A DNA stretch of 64,000 nucleotides from assembly GCA_002104985.1 (NCBI GenBank), contig MCGO01000040.1:186001-250000 (forward strand), written 5' to 3'. Made by a program: the position numbers and the translations under genes. The notes beneath the pieces are model-generated. The model did no database searches, had not been told where the DNA came from, and saw nothing but the letters and a program-made list of their open reading frames with translations. Each line of letters begins with the position of its first letter. The stretch's first letter is position 1. This stretch comes from Rhizoclosmatium globosum (taxonomy: Eukaryota > Chytridiomycota > Chytridiomycetes > Chytridiales > Chytriomycetaceae). This document shows positions 58,499 to 64,000 of the stretch, in pieces.

Positions 58499-60057
58499 AT
58501 GTTTACCCGCCTTGCACGGTTCACCCGCACATCCTCGGTCCTTCCTCGACTTGTTCGTGTTCGCGGGAATGCGTCTGCGTCTGCAGCGACTTCGTTGGCC
58601 GACAAGAATGTCTCGTTTCCAGGCGCCACGTTCGGAAGCGTATACACTGAAAAGATGGAGTTTCTCTCGGATTTCCCAACCATTCCAACATATAGAGTTC
58701 TTGACATTGAAGGAAAGGTTATTGTTGAGGGCCAAGATCCCAAGGTCGGTTGTTGACATAGACTTTCGTAGCATCGACTAAACACCCGAATTAGATTGCG
58801 GAAGACAATCTCATCAAAATGTATCAAACCATGGTTAAATTAAACCAAATGGACTTGATTCTGTATGATGCTCAGCGTCAAGGCCGAATTTCATTCTACA
58901 TGACCCACCACGGAGAAGAAGCAACACTTCTAGGAACAGCTGCAGCATTGACAAACGACGACGTCTTTTTCGGGTACGTTCCCGTCGTATTGTCGCCCTT
59001 GTAATAACAGCCCCTCTCCTGTCAGTCAATACCGTGAAGTCGGATTCATGATGTACCGCGGCTTCACAATCCAACAATGCATGCACCAATGTTACGGAAA
59101 CGAAAACGATCTCGGAAAGGGCCGTCAAATGCCGATTCACTATGGCTCGAAGGCTTTGAATATCCAGACATTTCTTCGCCGCTGGGTCCTCAGATTCCAC
59201 AGGCTGCTGGATCTGCGTATGCGTTGAAGAGGGAGGGGAAGGATGCGTGTGTGATTTGTTTCTTTGGTGATGGGGCTGCTAGTGAAGGAGATTTCCATGC
59301 GGGGTTGAATATTGCGGCTACTACTGAGGCGCCTGTTATCTTCTTCTGGTAAACTTGAATCACGGAGTGTGGTTTTGCATTGTTGCTGATGTTCTTTTTC
59401 AGTCGTAACAATGGATACGCTATTTCTACCCCATCTCATGAGCAATACCGTGGAGACGGAATTGGTGAGTCTTTTATAGACTTATAGATTGCAAGTGCTG
59501 AAATCGTTTGTTTCGTAGCCAGTCGAGGTCACGGTTACGGAATGCACACCATTCGTGTGGATGGAAACGATGTGTTGGCTGTTTATGCTGCCACCAAAGA
59601 AGCCCGCCGCATTGCTGTCGAAGAACACAAACCAGTGTTGATTGAAGCCTTGACTTACCGGTACGTTAATTCGATGTTAAGTTATAGGTACTGAAAGACC
59701 TTTCATTAGTGTTGGACACACTCCACTTCTGATGATTCCTCGCTACCGCCCAAAGAAGAAGTTGCGGACTGGACAAAACAAGACAACCCAATCAACAGAT
59801 TCAGAAAATACTTGGAGGCAAAGAAACTGTGGTCTGAAGACAAAGAGCAGGCATTGAGAAAGGAGGCTCGTGCTGAAATTCTGAAGGCTTTCTCTGCCGC
59901 CGAGAAAGTCAAGAAACCAGCTGTTTCAAACTTGTTCACGGACGTGTACGACGAGTTACCGTGGAATTTGGTTGAACAAAAGGGAAAATTGGATGAGTTG
60001 ATGGCAAAGTATCCAACTCACTTTGACCTTGATGCCCATGCTAAGGAGCCCAAGTGA
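58499..60057 (+). CDS. BCKDHA: BCKDH E1 alpha subunit, copy 1
   Basis: Six exons (58499-58744, 58795-58973, 59026-59348, 59403-59464, 59519-59660, 59710-60057). The branched-chain 2-oxoacid dehydrogenase E1 alpha subunit uses thiamine diphosphate to decarboxylate keto acids from Leu, Ile and Val in the mitochondrial matrix. Marks: Arg-rich presequence ([18 protein letters not shown]), [53 protein letters not shown], the ThDP site [15 protein letters not shown] ... RNNGYAIST, and [14 protein letters not shown]. As given, the frame is broken near 59171-59173 (a T short in a T run) and at four places between 59716 and 59762 where copy 2 has doubled bases; adding those bases gives an uninterrupted ~440 aa protein and restores exon phases. 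All five intron positions match copy 2. AATAAA follows at ~60083. Confidence 0.85.
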
Positions 60058-60130
60058 TTCGCGCAGGAACCAGGAATGTTCCAATAAAACATTTTTATTT
60101 ACATTGCATTGGGAGAGAGGAAGACAATGA

Positions 60131-61482
60131 TCAATCAATAATCTGGTCCAACACTTTCATCATTCTATCCAAACCCAACTCGAGTACATCTCTAGAACAG
60201 GGACATTGATTCGGAATCGAGACGCATCTGGACCTGCTGGATCACAAAAGAAGGCTTCGCTTGGTGCAATGTAAAGTCCTCCGTCCAAAAACTTGTGGAA
60301 TAGAATCAAGGAACCAGATAATTCTTGGCAGCGGATTCTGATACAACTTTAGGATGAAGATGTATTTCGAGAGGTCACCCAAAGGAAGAAAGCTGAGTCT
60401 GGTTGGTGAAGGGATGTTATGAGACTTTAAGAAAGTTGTAGCATAAGCTATAATGTTGGTATAATGTACTTAATATCAACCATAAAGAAAGTTATTAATT
60501 ACCAAAGCTGTCGCGCAGACGTTCATAATTGGTCTTGGTGAATCGATCGATAGACTCGGCGTCAGCCAGAAGTCGGCAAGCGCTCTATCAACGGCACTGG
60601 AATTCCATGGAAGTATGCTAGTTCATTGTATGCGTCCAATACTTGTTGATTCTTTGAGCTGCCAACAAATTAGTGCTTTGCTTAAATGGAAATGGACTCA
60701 CATGAGGGCGCCAGCTCTAATGCCATTCAAACAGAAATCTTTGCTAAAAGACCAAATGATATGTGTTCTGAGAGGGTCCACATCCATGGTAGAACGGATA
60801 CAAATTCTGCCGAGGGATCCCAGACACTGAACATGTATACTTCATCGACAATACAGTGCAAGTTACGAGCATGGGCCCATTCAATCCATTCCTTCAAGAG
60901 TGATAAAGGCACAACTTTTCCAGTAGGGTTCCTGGATTTGTAATGAGCAGTGCCTTCACGGCTTTAGTGATTCGAGGAGGGCCGATCCAGCTGATCGACG
61001 GACGGCAGCGAGTCCTTTGCATTTACAAAGACAGCAGTCACGCCCGCATTCGCCAATAGATCCGATCTGAATGCGCCGTAGACCGGAGCCGGCACGAGAA
61101 TTGCGTCATTCTCGTCGGCCAAAATGTGGGCGACACTCGCAACGACCGAGCCCGCGCCGTTGCCGATCGCCACGTGGTTCGCGCTGAGTTCGAGTCGAGT
61201 GGCGCCGAGGCCGTGGCGCCGGTTCATCAGCGACGCAACTTCGAATCGCAAACGAGAACTGCCGCGGAACGAGCCGTACCCGAGATCACTCGCACGCACG
61301 TCCAAGTGGACCTGCGAAATAACCTCGGAGGACATCAGCGCGTTCTCGGCTACTCCCATGTTGATGATTCCAGACATGTTGCTGTCTCGGTCGTATGCAT
61401 TCGAACTCGCTGCCTTCATGCCTACAAAGAGCATGTTGCTGCTGCTGATCTCGAGGTTGCGGTTGGCGCGTTGCGATAGCAT
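60131..61482 (-). CDS. Class I aminotransferase, ACC-synthase-like (frame disrupted)
   Basis: The N-terminal part from the ATG at 61482 reads INMGVAENALM, GYGSFRGSSRLR, AIGNGAGSVVASVAHI and LVPAPVYGAF, a fold-type I PLP enzyme pattern close to ACC-synthase-like aminotransferases. Downstream segments in shifting frames continue it: VVPLSLLKEWIEWA, HCIVDEVYMFS, the PLP-lysine block LAKDFCLNGIRAGALM (~60700-60745) and a C-terminus with NYLVP, LYIAPSEAFFCDPAGP and LDRMMKVLDQIID before the stop at 60131. The frame fails at several points (for example 60930-60933, where NPxNPTGK is expected, and 60738-60740), each mendable by one base. It could be a pseudogene or, like its neighbours, affected by missing bases. 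The substrate is not predictable. It sits on the opposite strand between two BCKDH E1 alpha copies. Confidence 0.6.
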
Positions 61483-61797
61483 CTCAAAACTGCTTTGTTG
61501 CTTGTTTTTTAAGTTCTTTTCTCACATAAAAATGTTCTGCTTGTTTGTTTGATCAAAAGTCGAATGCTCGCGTAATACTGGGGTATAAAGTGTATTAGTT
61601 TGCTGACCGATACGTTCAGAATCGCACTGCTCTTATAGGAGATTCTTGACAGAGTGCCAACATGATAACACGAGACGGTTCTTTCTGTCATAATATATTC
61701 AACGTATTAATTATTTGATTGTTACATGTCTCTGTAATTCTCTCTTTATCATCTTGAATAAGTTGATTTTTGGGTAACATTCCGAATCTTTCCGAAA
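61483..61797. promoter_or_regulatory. Divergent region between aminotransferase and BCKDH copy 2
   Basis: 315 bp between start codons, AT-rich, no gene supported. It is inferred to hold both promoters. Confidence 0.35.
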
Positions 61798-63420
<1,623 letters not shown>

Positions 63421-63483
63421 ATAAACGCTCCTATATCCACGAAATTGATTTCTACAAATAGAAAGTTTATTGAAACCAACATT

Positions 63484-64000
63484 TCATCGCTTTCGATGTC
63501 TCTCTTCATCACTTCCGTATCCACCACCCTTACGCTTTCCGCTCGACGCACCTCCTCCCACATACCGATCCACATGTCGACCACCAGACCGCTACAAGCG
63601 AAAATGCATTAGTACTATAACATACGCCACAAATATAACTTACAGCTCCACCACGATCACGTTCCCTATCTCTCTCCCGATCACGATCCCTGTTCCTGTC
63701 TCTGTCTCGATCATCATACCGTGAAGATGATCCACCTCTGTCCATCGAATCAGAGACACGAGGGAATAGCACCATTCGACCAGTGCTGATTGGTGTGGGA
63801 ACTGGTAATCTCGTCAGGGCATCGACAACGTCATCCAGGGGCAGTTGTGGACCTGAAAATCCAGTTAAAAAAAGGCGTATGAAAATATGAAGGGCAACTG
63901 CACCATTGTAGGATGAAGCTGGGGGTAGTCGGTCCAGGAGAGTCGCAATTGCTTCGGCAATCATAAAGCTGATTGGCGGCTGGATAGCCACAACAGGCTG
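63484..64000 (-). CDS. 3' end of an RNA14/CstF-77-like gene (partial)
   Basis: The gene enters from the right edge. Exons 64000-63904, 63852-63644 and 63591-63484 join in frame. The readable part contains PPISFMIAEAIATLLDRLPP followed by ASSYNGPQLPLDDVVDALTR, matching the conserved C-terminal motif of CstF-77/Rna14 (a Pro-rich segment, LPPxxxYxGP, then a short helix), which contacts other cleavage/polyadenylation factors. It ends with an Arg/Asp-rich stretch (RYDDRDRDRNRDRDRERDRE) and a basic Gly-rich tail. CstF-77 is a HAT-repeat scaffold in mRNA 3'-end formation, but its HAT repeats lie outside the window, so the call rests on this tail only. Confidence 0.5.

Overview
This window is nuclear DNA of a eukaryote with compact, intron-rich genes. 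Introns are mostly 40-120 nt, GT-AG, often with CTAAC/CTGAC-like branch sites, and many genes are head-to-head with 45-370 bp between start codons. The gene set mixes fungal-type housekeeping genes (RRP12, a PHO85-type kinase with a Q-rich tail, p47/Shp1, a GYF-domain SMY2/GIGYF protein, tandem arylamine N-acetyltransferase) with motile-flagellum genes (CFAP46, RSPH1, an LRRCC1/VFL1-like protein). Together these suggest a zoosporic (chytrid-like) fungus. That placement is inference from gene content; no rRNA, tRNA, CRISPR or mobile element was recognised.

Layout. 0-8 kb: PHD/ePHD protein, RRP12, a disordered unknown protein and mitochondrial ribosomal protein uS9m. 8-19.7 kb: one giant minus-strand gene combining a RanBP2-type zinc finger, an SF1 helicase of the NFX1/ZNFX1 type, NFX1-type zinc fingers, three CbbX/SpoVK-like AAA+ modules and a Cys-rich tail. 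20-26 kb: p47/Shp1 (SEP-UBX), a fused two-domain arylamine N-acetyltransferase, a small unknown protein and a Golgi pH regulator (GPR89). 26.7-32.4 kb: two tandem, diverged carnitine acetyltransferases, the second ending in -AKL with a mitochondrial-like N-terminus. 32.7-36.3 kb: uS2m and nibrin (NBS1). 36.3-48 kb: a flagellar block, CFAP46 and RSPH1 head-to-head, then an LRR/coiled-coil LRRCC1/VFL1-like gene head-to-head with MOB1. 49-58.4 kb: tubulin cofactor A, PHO85-type kinase, GYF-domain protein and a Lon protease ending in -AKL. 58.5-63.4 kb: two tandem BCKDH E1-alpha genes flanking an opposite-strand class I aminotransferase. The right edge holds the 3' end of an RNA14/CstF-77-like gene.

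Functional themes: ribosome biogenesis and mitochondrial translation; acetyl-carnitine transport and peroxisomal protein quality control; branched-chain keto-acid oxidation; flagellar central apparatus, radial spoke and basal body; DNA repair and mRNA-end processing.

A technical caveat affects several models. At least ten places, mostly between 36 and 64 kb, require one extra base, nearly always in a short homopolymer, to keep an otherwise conserved reading frame (CFAP46, LRRCC1-like, MOB1, both BCKDH E1-alpha copies, the aminotransferase, and once in the giant helicase). MOB1 and BCKDH are unlikely to be broken together, so homopolymer under-calling in the assembly is the simplest explanation. 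Coordinates below refer to the sequence as given; exon joins were checked by reading-frame arithmetic wherever exons are listed.
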